A stretch of 64,000 nt of DNA, taken from assembly GCF_009905375.1 (NCBI RefSeq), contig NC_133653.1, positions 54,909,751 through 54,973,750 of the forward strand, read 5' to 3'. Below the pieces are notes generated by a model. That model was not told the origin of the DNA and did no database searches. It saw only the letters and a program-made list of their open reading frames with translations. A program made the position numbers and the translations under genes. Numbering within the stretch: the stretch's first letter is position 1; each line of letters begins with the position of its first letter. The stretch is from Apium graveolens. Lineage: Eukaryota > Streptophyta > Magnoliopsida > Apiales > Apiaceae. Shown here in pieces: positions 20,932 to 33,350 of the stretch.

Positions 20932-23100
20932 ATGTATCGGTTTGCGAACAGATTATCGAGGGGTGTAACGGCTTCAGCGGGGAGTTTCTCTGGCAGTTCT
21001 TCATGTTCTTCTACTCTTACTAAGAGGTGTTTTACTTGTTACTCTCGGCCTGTGGATGTTAAAAAGTTTGGTGATGTTCGAGGTGATTTTATGAAGTGGG
21101 GTTCACTTGGTTCGTGCCGGAAATCGAGTTTTGCCTCTGGGTTTACACCATTGAAACCGAAACCTTTAGGATCAATCATTGACATTAGGAGGGCAGAGCT
21201 TCAATCGCCTGAGGATCTTGCAGACATTTGGGATGATGTAATTTCTTTTCTTTATTTACCATTATATTTGTTATTCTTGTTTCTACATATGTTTAGGAAG
21301 TTCACTCTAGCTTCTAAAGAAAGGATTTATGGTGTGCTGATCCAGGATATAATTGCTCAGTTCTTACTACGTAGTTGTCTATGTTACGTTAAATGTTATT
21401 CCAGTAAACGTATTGATTTGTTTGACTTTGGTGCTTTTGACAGCTGTTATTTAACACCCAACGATCCTTATCATGCTATAGATCTGGTGTATACTGCCCA
21501 ATATAAGACCCCAAGTGATGTACTAGCAATTTGCAAATAAATTCCTATGTCAAACATACTTAGAAATCCTAAGACAGGTCTTAATTTCGTGCTCTTGCTT
21601 GGGATATCACTATGACTTTTCTCTTCCTTGCTACATATGGGTGGTATGTTTCTTTTACCGAAAATAATTATAGGTAAACTGTAGTTACTCACACTATCTA
21701 TGATAATAATTATAGGTAAATTGTTACTCATACTGGCCAAAGGGATTGTTATATAATAGCTGAATGTATTCACCATGGAGTGTATATATGTAGCACTTCA
21801 GTAGACATGTAGAGTTGTAATTAGTGAAGTGGAATTTTGGTTCTTCTTACCTCTCAATTCATCCAAGTGAAGTGAAAGTATAGTAGAATTACTTAGACAT
21901 TCTAAAGTAAATATACATTTTCATGTGTAATACCTTGGAGTAAGAAAGTTTCTAATATGTCACTGCAACTTCCTAGTGAAATAATAAAGTTTCATAATTC
22001 CATGTTTTTTATTGTTCACAAATACCAAACTTTCTCTATGTGCATTTGTAAGCATAATCTCAACTGCTAATTAAGTTCCTGCGTTCTGTATGATTGTTTG
22101 ATATAGTTTCATTTGGGAAGAGGTCATATTGGTGTATCAATGAAAGCAAGCTTATATCATTTGTTCCAGCAAAGAGCTGCCGACTGGTAATCCTAAAATT
22201 AATCCACTATATATACATACATATATATATGTGGTATGTATGTATAATTATGAATATTCTTTAGAAAAACACATAACGCACATGATATAACATATTATAT
22301 GTATGCTTTCCTTCAGCCGATATTTTGTCATGCCGCTGCGGAAGGGAAGTGGCTATACAACAATGTTTGCTCAAGGTTTGCTCCTGTGTTAACTGCATAT
22401 TCTACTTTAGTATTTTGTAATAACAGTTGCCAATACCAAATCAGCAAACATTTTGTGCAAGTCACATTAGTCTGGGGATCACTGTATCATAGCAAACGCA
22501 GTAGTTTCCACCTATTTTTTAAGGAAAATATATTGTAGGAAGCTGATGGTTGATTCACCAAAGATGACTGATAAACTTGATGATGTACCTTAACCAGTAA
22601 AACTTTCAAAGTTATCAAAATTCACCAGGAAACTTGTGTAACTTATGTAATATATTTCTTTTAACAAGATGAGATTTCTACTTCACATGTATAAGGTCAA
22701 GTCGAAGGGTGGTAGAGACACTTGTATATCTACAATTTCTAGTATTCTTACACTTGGATTTCTAGTACTAATAATTCACAGAAATATCTTTACAGTGCAG
22801 AAACCACATATGATTTTCACTGGTCTTGAAGATTACAAGGCAAGGGGAACCGAAGCTACTCCTTACTTTACAGTTTCCTATTACACCGAATTTGCAGAAA
22901 CCAAGGACTTGGTTCTTATTCGTGGGGATATTGTATTTGCTAGCAAGCTTACAGACACCGAGGCAAAGTGGCTTCTAGAGACGACACAATCCTTTTACCT
23001 GAATGACAATAGGTACAAACTGATCGAGAGGTTCAACAAACAAACACGTGACTTTGAGTTTAAAGACGTTTTACAAGCATTGGATATCCCATCCTTGTAG
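20932..23100 (+). CDS. ATP11: Mitochondrial F1-ATPase assembly factor, ATP11 family (4 exons)
   Basis: ATP11 (ATPAF1 in animals) binds free F1 beta subunits in the mitochondrial matrix and keeps them from aggregating until the alpha3-beta3 hexamer forms. Exons: 20932-21237, 22107-22186, 22317-22375, 22796-23100. All introns have GT-AG ends and the phases join to one 249-codon frame. The N-terminus (MYRFANRLSRG, then Ser- and Arg-rich) looks like a mitochondrial targeting peptide. Family blocks follow: FTPLKPKPLGSIIDI, FHLGRGHIG, RYFVMPLRKGSGYTTMF, FTGLEDYKARG, DLVLIRGDIVF, EAKWLLETTQSFYLND and FEFKDVLQ near the end. The start was chosen because homologous proteins begin with such a presequence; an ATG at 20800 is in frame but unlikely. 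No lesion seen. Confidence 0.92.
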
Positions 23101-24825
23101 TTCTTCCCTTTTTTAAAATATTTTGCTCCAGGAATGTAGAAAAGCGAAGTAGAAGGAAAAGGATTTGATGTGTAAGAAAACAGCTCTTGCTGTGAGCGGT
23201 CCACAGGGTTAATTCATACTGTACCAAAGGTTGAGGAGATTTCGAGCTAGAGACCTTAAAGGTCATTTTGTTATTTCCATTCAGAGCATACTGTGTTACT
23301 ATTACTTATTAACATTTAATCCTTTAATAATTGACATTTCGGTTGCACCAAGAAATCCTTAGAATAGTTTTCACATTTGGAGTTATAGATCGAGTCAGGA
23401 CAAGTTATTGTAAAAAAAAAAATCAGTCTCAATAATTTGTTCGAAGTTGCCAAATTTTGGCTAAACCCTAGATACAAATAATGTAATTTGGCATCAATTT
23501 TAAAATAAGAAGTAAAGTTTAAACAGAAAAGAGCGTGTGTGTAAGAGATATAAAGGTGTAAAAATTAGACCTAGACACATGAATACCGTGAGAAACGATA
23601 CGAATAATTAGTGCGTGGATTCGAAAATTTGGTACACCAACACAAAAAAATACGAATATAATTAATGTCGGGTTTGGATTTCCAATATAGGTACACGACA
23701 CGGAACGAAAATATACGGAACAAATAAATAATTAAATTTTTAAAAATAAATAATATACACATAAATACTAAATATCAAATATGAATTTTGCCTATTCCAA
23801 ATAACATATATATAATTGTAAATACTAAAATATATTTTATTATTTTTTGAATACGTGAGTGAGCATTTCACCATTTAATATATTAGTTCCGGATTAGTGT
23901 CACCAAATTGATAAACAAATGTAAATTTGGGTCGGGTTCAGATTTAATATTTGATACCCGAAAATACAAAGGTACACGGAACGTTTGTATACAACCCGAA
24001 ACATCAGTTCTAGTAAAAATCAACAATAATTTGCGCCTTATGTATCATAAACTCGCGCCAGTCCAACCTACCAAGTACCAACCTCCATGATTGTCTCTCC
24101 TTGTTATATCTAAAAAAACAATAATTACACCAATCATATATAATCCCTGTACCAACACATAATAATAGAGATTCTCTCTCCCTACAAATAAAATAATAAT
24201 ATCAATATAAGAGTTTAAAATCTAATGATTAATCTAAGAAAGAGTAGGGCAATATAATCACATATTTTGCATAGTTTGTTCTTCTGTCATTGACTTGGTG
24301 ACCTCTTTATTTGTTTGGACTCTAAAGTGTATCATCTTTTAGAAAATAAATATTGCAGGTGAATGTAGTGATGGGCCATGGTTAGTATCAATACTGCAAA
24401 CCAACCTTGTGTTCCTTCTCATCATCTTCTTCTTCTACTTGTTGTCTTTATTCTACCTCTACTGCGATCACCATTCCTATATAAACAGGACTACGACAAC
24501 CCGTATCGAGGACTCTTCTTCGTATATTATTACTGCTTGTTTGTGTATGCATTTTAACCCTTTTTTATTATTGATTCGTGTGTTAACTCGTCTCATTGTT
24601 GTATCTCTGATTTGTTGTTTACATGCATTTGGTCATGATACTGATCACATATTTGTTTTTATGTACATGCTGGTAATTTCATTCTAATTTTTCTCATGCC
24701 ATTGCTTTGTATCCTTTAATCCAAAGGTTTGTTGTTGGTAGGTGTATAACCTTTTTGATGCATCTGATTATTGAAGTTTAAGGTCATGTGTGCAGGCAAG
24801 GTAATACAGAATTAAAATTGTAGTA
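23101..24825. other. Intergenic region between ATP11 and IQD genes
   Basis: Holds the ATP11 3' UTR, AT-rich sequence with scattered GTCGGGTT/AACCCGA words near 23670-24000 (possibly a worn hAT-type MITE, not proven), and the 5' region of the IQD gene. An AG at 24798-24799 just before GTAATACAG may mark a splice site in the IQD 5' UTR. No further gene supported. Confidence 0.4.
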
Positions 24826-27800
24826 ATGGGCTCTGGAGGTTGGCTCAAAAAGATAATTGGCTCAAAGAAAGAAAAGAATGGCAAAGCAAAATCCCTAAAG
24901 GTACCTTTGAATATGGTGTGATTATGCACGATCAATCCTGATTTGTATTTTAGCGGTCAGCCCTTGTACACAGTATGTTCGGGTTTGGATGTATGTTCGG
25001 TGCCTGAAAATCAATGATTATATGAGTCGATATTATATGCTAGTCTTCTGTGATGATTCCTGTTGTGAAACATTAATAACGTTAAATTTTTGTGATTTAT
25101 GTGTGTGCTCAAGGTTCAGTACCTTGTATGACATGTCTCTTATTGCTATAATTTGGTTTCTTTGTCAAACTAAGGCCAACTGAAATGTTAGGAAATGTAT
25201 GCCTAATGGCTATTGGGACAAGTGAGCACATTAGAAAAAAAATTACAAGATAGCAACAACTTGGTCACATTATATTCCCAAGAATACTAAAACTTTCTTT
25301 GCATCTAAATCAGTATCTTCGCTTATATTGTAACTTTTAATTCTTCTTCTCTGTAGTACAAGTGTACAACTGATACCGATCTTCATAAACTGCCCATTGT
25401 GTTTCTACTTTCTATAACAGAACTGGTTTTCTAAGTAGTTTTGTCTCACTTTAATGTAGGAATGTTCACAGAAAGAGTCCTCCAATACTGCTAACAATAT
25501 CTCTGATGAGAAACTTGGGGCCGTTGTGCCATTTGAGGATATAGCAGCAATCCAAATTCAGAGTGCATTTCGAGCATACAAGGTACATCTTGTTGTGCTG
25601 CATCTTTCTGTGTCCATGTTAATGCTTTTGTATGTGTATTTATTTTGTGAAATAACCTCTAACTTATGTTCGCATTCAAAAGAGTAAGCCCCGTGATCCT
25701 CTCATCCCCTGCCCATATATTGTTTTGGAATGATATAATGCGTAGAAGGTTATTATTAAAAATCATAGAGGTATAGAAAGTAATCCTTAGACACAACATT
25801 CTTGTGCATATTTGTAATTTAAGTAAGTAACTGTGATTTAATTTGTATGATCCTAGTAGGTGCAACCACTTCTTACAATAAAATTTGGATGGATAGTATG
25901 CAGTATGCACTATATGTTTTATCTTGTTAGAGCTTAAAAGCAACTTCAAATATGATTATTAATAGCTCAAGTACAGGCTAACAGGAGGACATTTACATAA
26001 AACCTGCCTTTCTATTTATGGCCTTGACTTAATCACCGTGCAGTTTGTAACCGTGAATTAGATTTTTTAACTATTGGAGAAGAATTCTTATTCAGTCTAA
26101 CTCCTGCGAAGATAGAGAACAGTAATAATATAGCAAGGTGCTCAGTAGTCCAAGTAGATGCTGTATTGTTAAATAGTGCTGGATGTGGTTACAAAAGCCA
26201 TGTAGAAATAATATCCTTCATCTTGTTGCAGGCAAGAAAAACTCTTCGCCATTTGAAAGGGACTTCAAAATTGCGCACCTTAATTCTCAACAATTCTGCG
26301 AGTAAGCAAGCTTCGGCTACTCTGAGACACCTTCACACATGGAGCAGATTACAATCTGAAATTCGAGCTCGTAGAATCAGTATGGCAACAGAAGCTCGAA
26401 TTAGACAGAAGAGTATGGAAAGTCAATTGAAGCTCGATGGAAAGCTACATGACCTAGAGGTAAGACCGTCCGGGACCTTTACATATGCAATCAGTGTGTC
26501 CTAAGAATTCTCATGTGATGCCAGAAGTCTCTTAGCAAATTATCATAACGGACATAATTCAGTTGATGTTTACTGCTAAGTTTCAACCAGCACTTGGTTC
26601 ATTCTCAGTAACATATTCCCAGCAATATAGATACAGCAGACTGTAGCACACATAAGTAAGATCCTTCATACTTTGTAGGATATGAACTAGCTTTTTAGTC
26701 ATCTCAATTTAGATGTAAAAAACTTCTCTGTGAAATTCCTCAATAATGATCTCTTATAACATCCATTCCTCAGTTTAATGATCATTTAATATTTAGGTAC
26801 CCAATGATGGGCAATATGTTATTCAAATTCACCATGTACGTATATAGCAAGACTTTTATTTAGTTCATGCAAATAGATGACAATACAATGGAAACTAGAT
26901 CTTAATTTTTGACATGGTTAGTTGTGAGCTCGTATTAAATTGCATGATTAAGGAACGTGCAATCTTGTAACTGAGGACATAGGACTCACGGCACCTGTAA
27001 ACAAGACGTACAAACTATTTACACAATGAAGCCTCACAAGAGCAGACCTGCTAGGTGTATTGGTAAAGGCTTATTTGAGCAAATTATTCACTCACATACT
27101 ACATAGTATGTGTGAGTCTCGGTTTTCTGAATTATTAGTTTGGCCCGAGATCAGCTCTCCCTTGTAGAAGTGCTAATACACTGACCAAGTTACTCTCCCG
27201 AGAGCTCTAGTATGTGTTATGGCTATGCATCTAGCAAACAAATTTAGGATTCCCATACCAAGCACACCACTATAATACACATAGGTTGCTCCTAGCTGGA
27301 ACTTGAATCCTTATCTAGTTCACTTAATCTAATACTAAGAATTTTAATGTCATTGGATAACATATGATTGGTTTTTGTATATATAATCATTTTGATTCAG
27401 CTATTAGCTTAATAGTTAATACACGCCTGGACCCTGCAGGTGGAATGGGATTGTGGCACTAAAACAAAGGAGGAGTCTGTTACAAGTATCTATCAAAGAG
27501 AAGCAGCAGCAGTGAAGCGTGAGAGAACTATGGCTTATGCCTTCTCTCATCAGGTAAGACACATGACCTAGTAATTTCTTTAGCTTTATCAAGTTATTGG
27601 TAGTAGGGCCATTAAAATACACATCATATTGTTTTAGTGGAGGGCCAATTCAAATCCTGTTTTGAACAATAATGAACTTGGCAATGCAATCTGGGGTTGG
27701 AGCTGGACAGAACGCTGGATTGCAGCTCGTCCATGGGAAAGCAGAGCCCTTGCTCAACCAAGTCCGAAGAAAGCAGTGAGTAGGCAATCAAGCAAAAATA

Positions 27801-27952
27801 GTAAAAACCTGAAATATTCACCGACAATGAAACCAATGCTTTCAGTTAAGTCCATTTCACCCAAAGGGAAGGGAACTATAAAAGCCCGGAAGTTATCTTA
27901 CGAAAAACCTGACCAAGAGGCAACTGCTAATAAAGAACAAATGGCATGTTAG
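24826..27952 (+). CDS. IQD-family calmodulin-binding protein (5 exons)
   Basis: IQD (IQ67-domain) proteins are plant scaffold proteins that bind calmodulin and often associate with microtubules or the nucleus. Exons: 24826-24900, 25460-25582, 26232-26459, 27440-27553, 27638-27952; all phase 0 with GT-AG introns, 284 residues. It starts MGSGGWLKKIIGSKKEK, typical of the family. The IQ67 domain begins near residue 51 (EDIAAIQIQSAFRAYKARK). The intron after residue 66 splits the IQ motif, which agrees with the conserved phase-0 intron after codon 16 of IQ67. ATLRHLHTWSRLQSEIRARR follows as the second, degenerate part. The C-terminal half is basic (NAIWGWSWTERWIAARPWES, then Lys/Ser-rich). No exact subfamily member is claimed. 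Confidence 0.9.
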
Positions 27953-28331
27953 CAAAGAGTCTGCAGCTATAGCAGAAGCAGGGACCAAGCTCAAAAGAGC
28001 AAATTATCAATCAGCAAGTCATCTTATTAAGAATTAATTACTTTATTATTGTGTGCATAAGAAAAGAGTAAAATTAAAGGGCAGTTCTGAAGAAAAGCAT
28101 AAATTGGATTTGGTAATGAGCAGTACACAAATTCTTCTGAACCCAAATGTACGTTATGTATCATCTGTAGATAAGAATAGCAATTTGTTTTCGGTTTGGT
28201 TTCACCGTATAGCAATGTGTGTACCCCTTCATGCATCCGACCATTGGCTATGTTCAGAGATTGTACTAAATCGCTACGGTTGCTTTGCTTTCATTGCGTT
28301 TCTAATCTTGTAGTTATTAAATTATCTGAAA
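27953..28331. other. 3' flank of the IQD gene
   Basis: Likely 3' UTR and short spacer. The small plus-strand frames here have no recognisable features. Confidence 0.4.
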
Positions 28332-28716
28332 CTAGCTTAAATCCGGATTCCGTTAATATTTTAAAATTTTATCTATCCCGTTATATTCTAATTTTGAAAA
28401 TATTTTTTTTAATATATAATAATTATAAATTTATTATAAAAATAATGGATAACTTTAGTAAGATAAGTAGACTCCATTTAGTAATTTAACAATTTAGTAG
28501 TTTAACGGATATAAAATATTATTTATTTATTTTTTAATAACAGAATACGTTGTGGTCGTAGTTTAGTAGAATAAGTAGATTATATCTAATTGTTTAACAA
28601 TTTAGTAGTTTAACGGATATATAATACTATTTATTTATTTTCTTTAATAACTAAATTAGAGAATAACTGTTGAACCGAATTATACCACATTCCGGTTATT
28701 ATTATATAGTGCTAGA
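28332..28716 (-). mobile_element. Helitron-like element B (non-autonomous)
   Basis: The minus strand starts TCTAGCACTATATAATAATA at 28716, resembling the 5' end of the neighbouring Helitron A, including AACCG and GGTATAATT blocks. A possible 3' end is the CTAG at 28332-28335, preceded by the small palindrome AATCCGGATT. Inside is an imperfect 108-bp tandem duplication (TTTAACAATTTAGTAG at about 28484 and 28592). The 5' end is better supported than the 3' end. Confidence 0.5.
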
Positions 28717-28735
28717 TTCTGACTTTTATATTCTA

Positions 28736-29303
28736 CTAGTTTACGGCCCGTACTATGCACGGGTCTTTATTAATATTTATATATTTTAATTTTAATTTTA
28801 TATAATTTTATTAAAACTTTACATAAATAATTAAATACTATATAATGATTGTATAATTATAATTTTTTTGTATATAATTTAAAGTTAAGTTCAAATAGTA
28901 TAAATAATATATGATTGATAATGTAAATGGTCGTTGTTGATAAATAATGTATAATTTAGAAAAATTGTTATTCATAAAAAATAATGTAAATGTTTGTTAT
29001 TGATGAGATTCAAGCCCGAGTTAATATATGTAGTTTTATAAATAATAATATAATTATTTGTTGTTAACGGAATTCGAACCTGAGAATATATATGTATCTT
29101 TATAAATAATAATATAAATATTTGTTATTGACGGGATTCGAACCTGAGAACTTATGTAGGCGATTTTTTTTAGTACCTGAATCAAATGGCTCTGATTATT
29201 TGATGAAGAAGATTCGACGGTAGTAATTGAAAGCAATAACCAAAATGAGGGGTTAACCAAATTACAAATTATACCTTATTTCGGTTATTATAGTATAGAT
29301 AGA
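28736..29303 (-). mobile_element. Helitron-like element A (non-autonomous)
   Basis: The minus strand ends with the hairpin CCCGTGCATAGTACGGG followed about ten bases later by CTAG and then T, the Helitron 3' signature (hairpin, CTRR, insertion before T). The minus-strand start is TCTATACTATAATAACCG within a short TCTA repeat, so the exact first base is uncertain (29299-29307). No Rep/helicase frame. It contains about three ~70-bp units with GGATTCGAACCTGAG-like sequence (about 29000-29150). Confidence 0.7.
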
Positions 29304-29489
29304 TAGATATGTAAAGATAGACCTTTGAACATGAACATACTGATATCGTGCATGTATTTAATTCAGTTTTATTGGAGAGATTTGTATACTATAATAATTC
29401 AATATCATGATTGCTAAATGCAGTAAATTTTTATTCTGTGCAGTAATCTGCAATTACAAGTTTGACATTCACTTGTATTTTGTATAAAT

Positions 29490-31334
29490 TGTTAGGTCCC
29501 GAATTATCGTAGAAAAGGGGGTTGAATACGATAATCACTAAATTAAAAATTCTTTCGAATCTTTAGCGGATAAAATATTTAGTGCTCGTTTAGTGGTTTC
29601 GCGTTCTTGAGAGGAATAGTGTTTGGAACAATAAAACGAGGAACACAAGATATTCGGGGAAATATATATTCGTATATAAATCCTCGAGGGTGTTGCTACA
29701 CTCTGGTAAATAAATTAACCGGCTACAATCTAAGAACAACAAAGTTCATATCTACTACAAAGATTTACAAATCAAATCATATACAATAATCTAGTTTTTG
29801 TTTGTACTAGGATTTAATTACCGGGTAACAATTATAATGCCCCTAAGAATATACAAGAATTAAATCGGGCATTATAACGTTACTCCGGTGAGAAGTTAAA
29901 CGAATATTCAAGTAGCTTGAACTCCTCTGTAAATCTCCGCTTCTTGTTTTATCAGCTCTCTTTTTGTTGGAGAAGAAGATAAACAGTACTCATTTAGATC
30001 TGCACCAAAGTGTAGACTTTATACACAATAAAATTGTGTGGCTGAGAATTGAGGAGCTCTGTGACGACTACTTTTTCTGTGGCGACAGGTTGTGTGGCGA
30101 CAAGGGGGGTGCTTGTTAATCTCTGTGGCGATAACTGCTTATTTACTAATACAAATAACAAGAGTTTAAATAAAGAGTTTAAATAAACTAACTCCCGTGT
30201 GGCGACCACAGGGGGGTTACTAGTACTGAAAACAAAACTAAGTAATACTTCTGTGGCGACAGGGGGTGAGAGAAATCCTGTGGCGACATTCAAGTACATG
30301 TTAATGTACTTAACCAAAAAAACAAAAACATGTACACGTTTTTGTTATACTTTTATTTGTTTTGTTTCCTTTTTATTTTCTTTTTCTTTTTGTTTTCTTT
30401 TGTTTTCTTTTTTTTTTCTCTTTTTTTTGTTTCTTTTCTTTTTCTTTTTTTTTGTTTCTTTTCTTTTTTAAGTTTAAGAAATTGTAATTAAATTAATTTA
30501 TAAAATAAACTTAAATATAACTTATATAAATAAATTAATTTAGATTTATAAAATAAACTTATTCAAAGTTTATAAGATAAATCATTTTAAGTTTATTAAA
30601 TAAATTATATTAAAGTCCATTAAATAATTTATTTAATTTAACAATTAAACTTTGAGCTTCGCCAGTCCCCTGAGATGTTTATCTGTATACCCCACGCACC
30701 TCTTCTCGTACTTTAACATATAAACGTTCAATCCAAGTACGTTCCTCAACTTAACAATCCTTCTATAAATAATACCCAGATTCCTTTCACGAGCTGTTGA
30801 CGCCTAGTGCAACTGGTCTGGTTCACAGACGACTAACCCCGATTCAGGTCTTCGTATTATAGCCTTGATTACATTGTTAAACTTGCCTCAACTTTATTGC
30901 TTCAGACACTGACTGTCAATAAACAACTGTAATTTCACTTGAATCATTTCTGGTACTTTAGACAACGTCTTCATTAACCTCTGTCTATACCTTGTCTTCA
31001 ATTCTTCAGATTCCTATGCTTCGAACACTGTCTATCTTCAATCAATGCCAATACACTGAAATCTTCCGGTAGCATTTGTATACTGAATCTTCAACATTTC
31101 TGAAACCCTGAAAGTCTTTAACCTTTGTTCTTCACTGAGGCATGATCATATTAATAAACTTCTTTCAGTGACATGTAGACAAACTTCAGGCCTTCTTCTA
31201 ATCTTCTGATTCTTTGTATTTGCCTTGTCTTCATTCTTCCTGATTTCTTGTGTAGACGTAGTATTATTAACCTGTCATGTTCTAGTGTTGAGTTATCACA
31301 TAACTGTTCATACAGCTACGCAGTCTCACCAACA
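29490..31334 (-). repeat. SIRE-C 3' LTR
   Basis: 1,845 bp from TGTTAGGTCC to CCAACA, followed inward by a purine tract on the sense strand (AAGGGGAGATT, 31335-31347). It contains a TGTGGCGAC motif array (about 30060-30290) and a T-rich microsatellite (30355-30472). Highly similar to 40898-42792. Confidence 0.9.
30060..30290 (-). repeat. TGTGGCGAC motif array in SIRE-C 3' LTR
   Basis: About seven copies of TGTGGCGAC or one-base variants, spaced irregularly by 10 to 60 bases, often followed by AGGGGG or CACAGGGG. A matching array lies at 41465-41680, and related GGCGAC words occur in the leader at 40180-40240. Confidence 0.8.
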
Positions 31335-33350
31335 ATCTCCCCTTATTTGATTGTTATCCTAACAAACAAATTAAATAGAGAGGATAACTCAACTAACAAC
31401 TAGAAAAAGTAATGTACCAGGACTTGTAAATAATGCTACTGGTTTCTGGATCAAATACTGCATTTCCAGATTTCTTGAGTAACTGAAATGAAAGATGATT
31501 GTTCCTCTAGCACTGAACCGATCTTCAAGTAGTTTCATCTTCATTTCCTTGGTTCTTCAAATCTCTTCCAGATAGTACTTCTCAGTCTTGAAGTAATCAT
31601 CAGCAGCTTCTTTTGTACAACCACATTTCCTGTTGAGAAGCGCATATCTCTCTTGCTTCTCCCCCTATGAGAATCAACTGCTTAAAGGAGATCACCTTCG
31701 TCTACCACCTCTCACGTACAATAGGATCCGCAGATAAGAACTAATGGTACTCCCCTTTTGGAAAACAGCTTCTCCCCTTATGAAGAATAGTGATGAACCA
31801 AACCACTTCTTCTGATTACTAGGAAATCACCTTGTATTTTACCACCTCTCCCGTACAATAGGATCAGTAGTTACAAACAACAATGGTGTGGTATAGTGTA
31901 CATATGCTTTACCTTTTTCCTCCTTCCTGCTATTTCTCCCCCTTAGTTGAGGAATCCTCCAAACTATTATATAAGCTATTATCTCCCCCTTAGAGAAGGA
32001 ATGTATGTTGTTGTCTGAAAGAGTTTTCATATGTTACTTGGTTGGAAAAGAAATAACAAGTCATAGTCTGATCAACCATGTCCCTTTAAATGCTGCAAGA
32101 ATGACTTCACTGTTGATCATCCCGTTAACCAATCTTCCCAACTCCTTATACCTCCCAAATGTGAGATCACCAATTGTTACCAATTATGAGCTCCCAAAGG
32201 TCCCGAAGTATTCTAATCCAATATGTAAATATTAGGTTCCTAAGAGTTAAGTTCCAATCATAAACAGAATCGAGACCCGAAGTATCAAGAACCATGTTTA
32301 GGGATAGGGAATGGGATATGGTGTTTCTGTCTTTCTTCCTTACTGTGAGTGTGTGATTCTGTTTTATGTACCTCACAAGTGTTTCACTCTTCTCTCCACT
32401 CGTGTTTACACTCATTCTCACAAGTGTATCACTCCTCTCATAGCTCCAAAATCCAGCTGTACCTGCAAGAAAAATCACCTTAGCCATTCTTAAGGAGGTC
32501 ACAGGTGGTGCAATGGGAGTTCGCAAATCCCCATCCTTGTTAGACTCGTCAGATGAATCTGAGTCATAATCTACAAGTTGCTAGTTTCCCTTTTAGGGTT
32601 CCAGGTTTGAACTCTGGGAAGGTAAACAATGATCCAAAGAATTTAGCATAAAGTTCAAAGTTCCCTTCCAATGTCTGTGAAGACATTTCCTTGTGACTCA
32701 TCAGGTAATATCTGAATCATTGTCAACAAGTTGTCGATCTGCACCTATGTCAGATCCACTATCCGCAGATACATCCAGGTTTATTAGTCCTGGGAAGGTA
32801 GACACTGACCACTGACATATGACTATTGGATCAGTATCCTCTCCTAAAACCTGTAAAGGCAATTGGTCCATTAAAGAACCTTGAACAATCGAATATGTCC
32901 TTAAAATGGTTGAAACTCTTGTTTCCGTCAATTCATCCTTTGTGTGTGTAACCTATCATTGTGCATCAAGAATTGTTTATGTTTGAGATGGTGACACTAC
33001 ATCGGATACCCTGGCCGACAGGCGAATTTCAATAGACGCACCCAGTTGGGAGGATGAATCTAGTAACTGTTTTGGTGCCTTTTCAGCCATTATATCTTTT
33101 TGAGAAGATGTATGGGGCTAGCAGTTGTCTCGGTTTAAATACTACTCATCTTTGTAGGAGACAGAGCTGCTGGGTTGACTTCAGAACCTTCCTTATGTGG
33201 TGCACTAAGGCACTTTCTCCCTCATGCTCATTCATACTTCATTTTAATGGTAAGAGAGTGTTGGTTGGTTCTGTTTCTGTGTTTGTCTTTACAGTCTGGG
33301 GTAGAAGTTGTGGGTTTTCAACCTCATGACTATCAATGAAAGAATGCCAT
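31335..33350 (-). pseudogene. SIRE-C third-ORF remnant
   Basis: No long frame remains. Segments such as 32931-32701 are open, and 33010-33120 resembles the corresponding part of the SIRE-B third ORF (the plus strand reads TTGGGAGGATGAATCTAGTAACTGTTTTGGTG-like, parallel to the GAGAGGATGTATCTAGAGTC stretch near 9275). So SIRE-C also carried a third ORF between RNase H and the 3' LTR. Confidence 0.5.

Noticed and set aside
20800..21540. Single-exon 246-residue reading of the ATP11 region
   Set aside because: It reads through the intron after 21237; the spliced model restores conserved family blocks, and the first 44 codons look untranslated.
29060..29150. GGATTCGAACC sequences as tRNA genes
   Set aside because: Only a B-box-like word is present, repeated inside a Helitron, with no A box or cloverleaf.
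30199..30471. Phe/Leu-rich hydrophobic proteins here and at 41668-41939
   Set aside because: Translations of the T-rich microsatellite in the SIRE-C LTRs, not conserved coding sequence.
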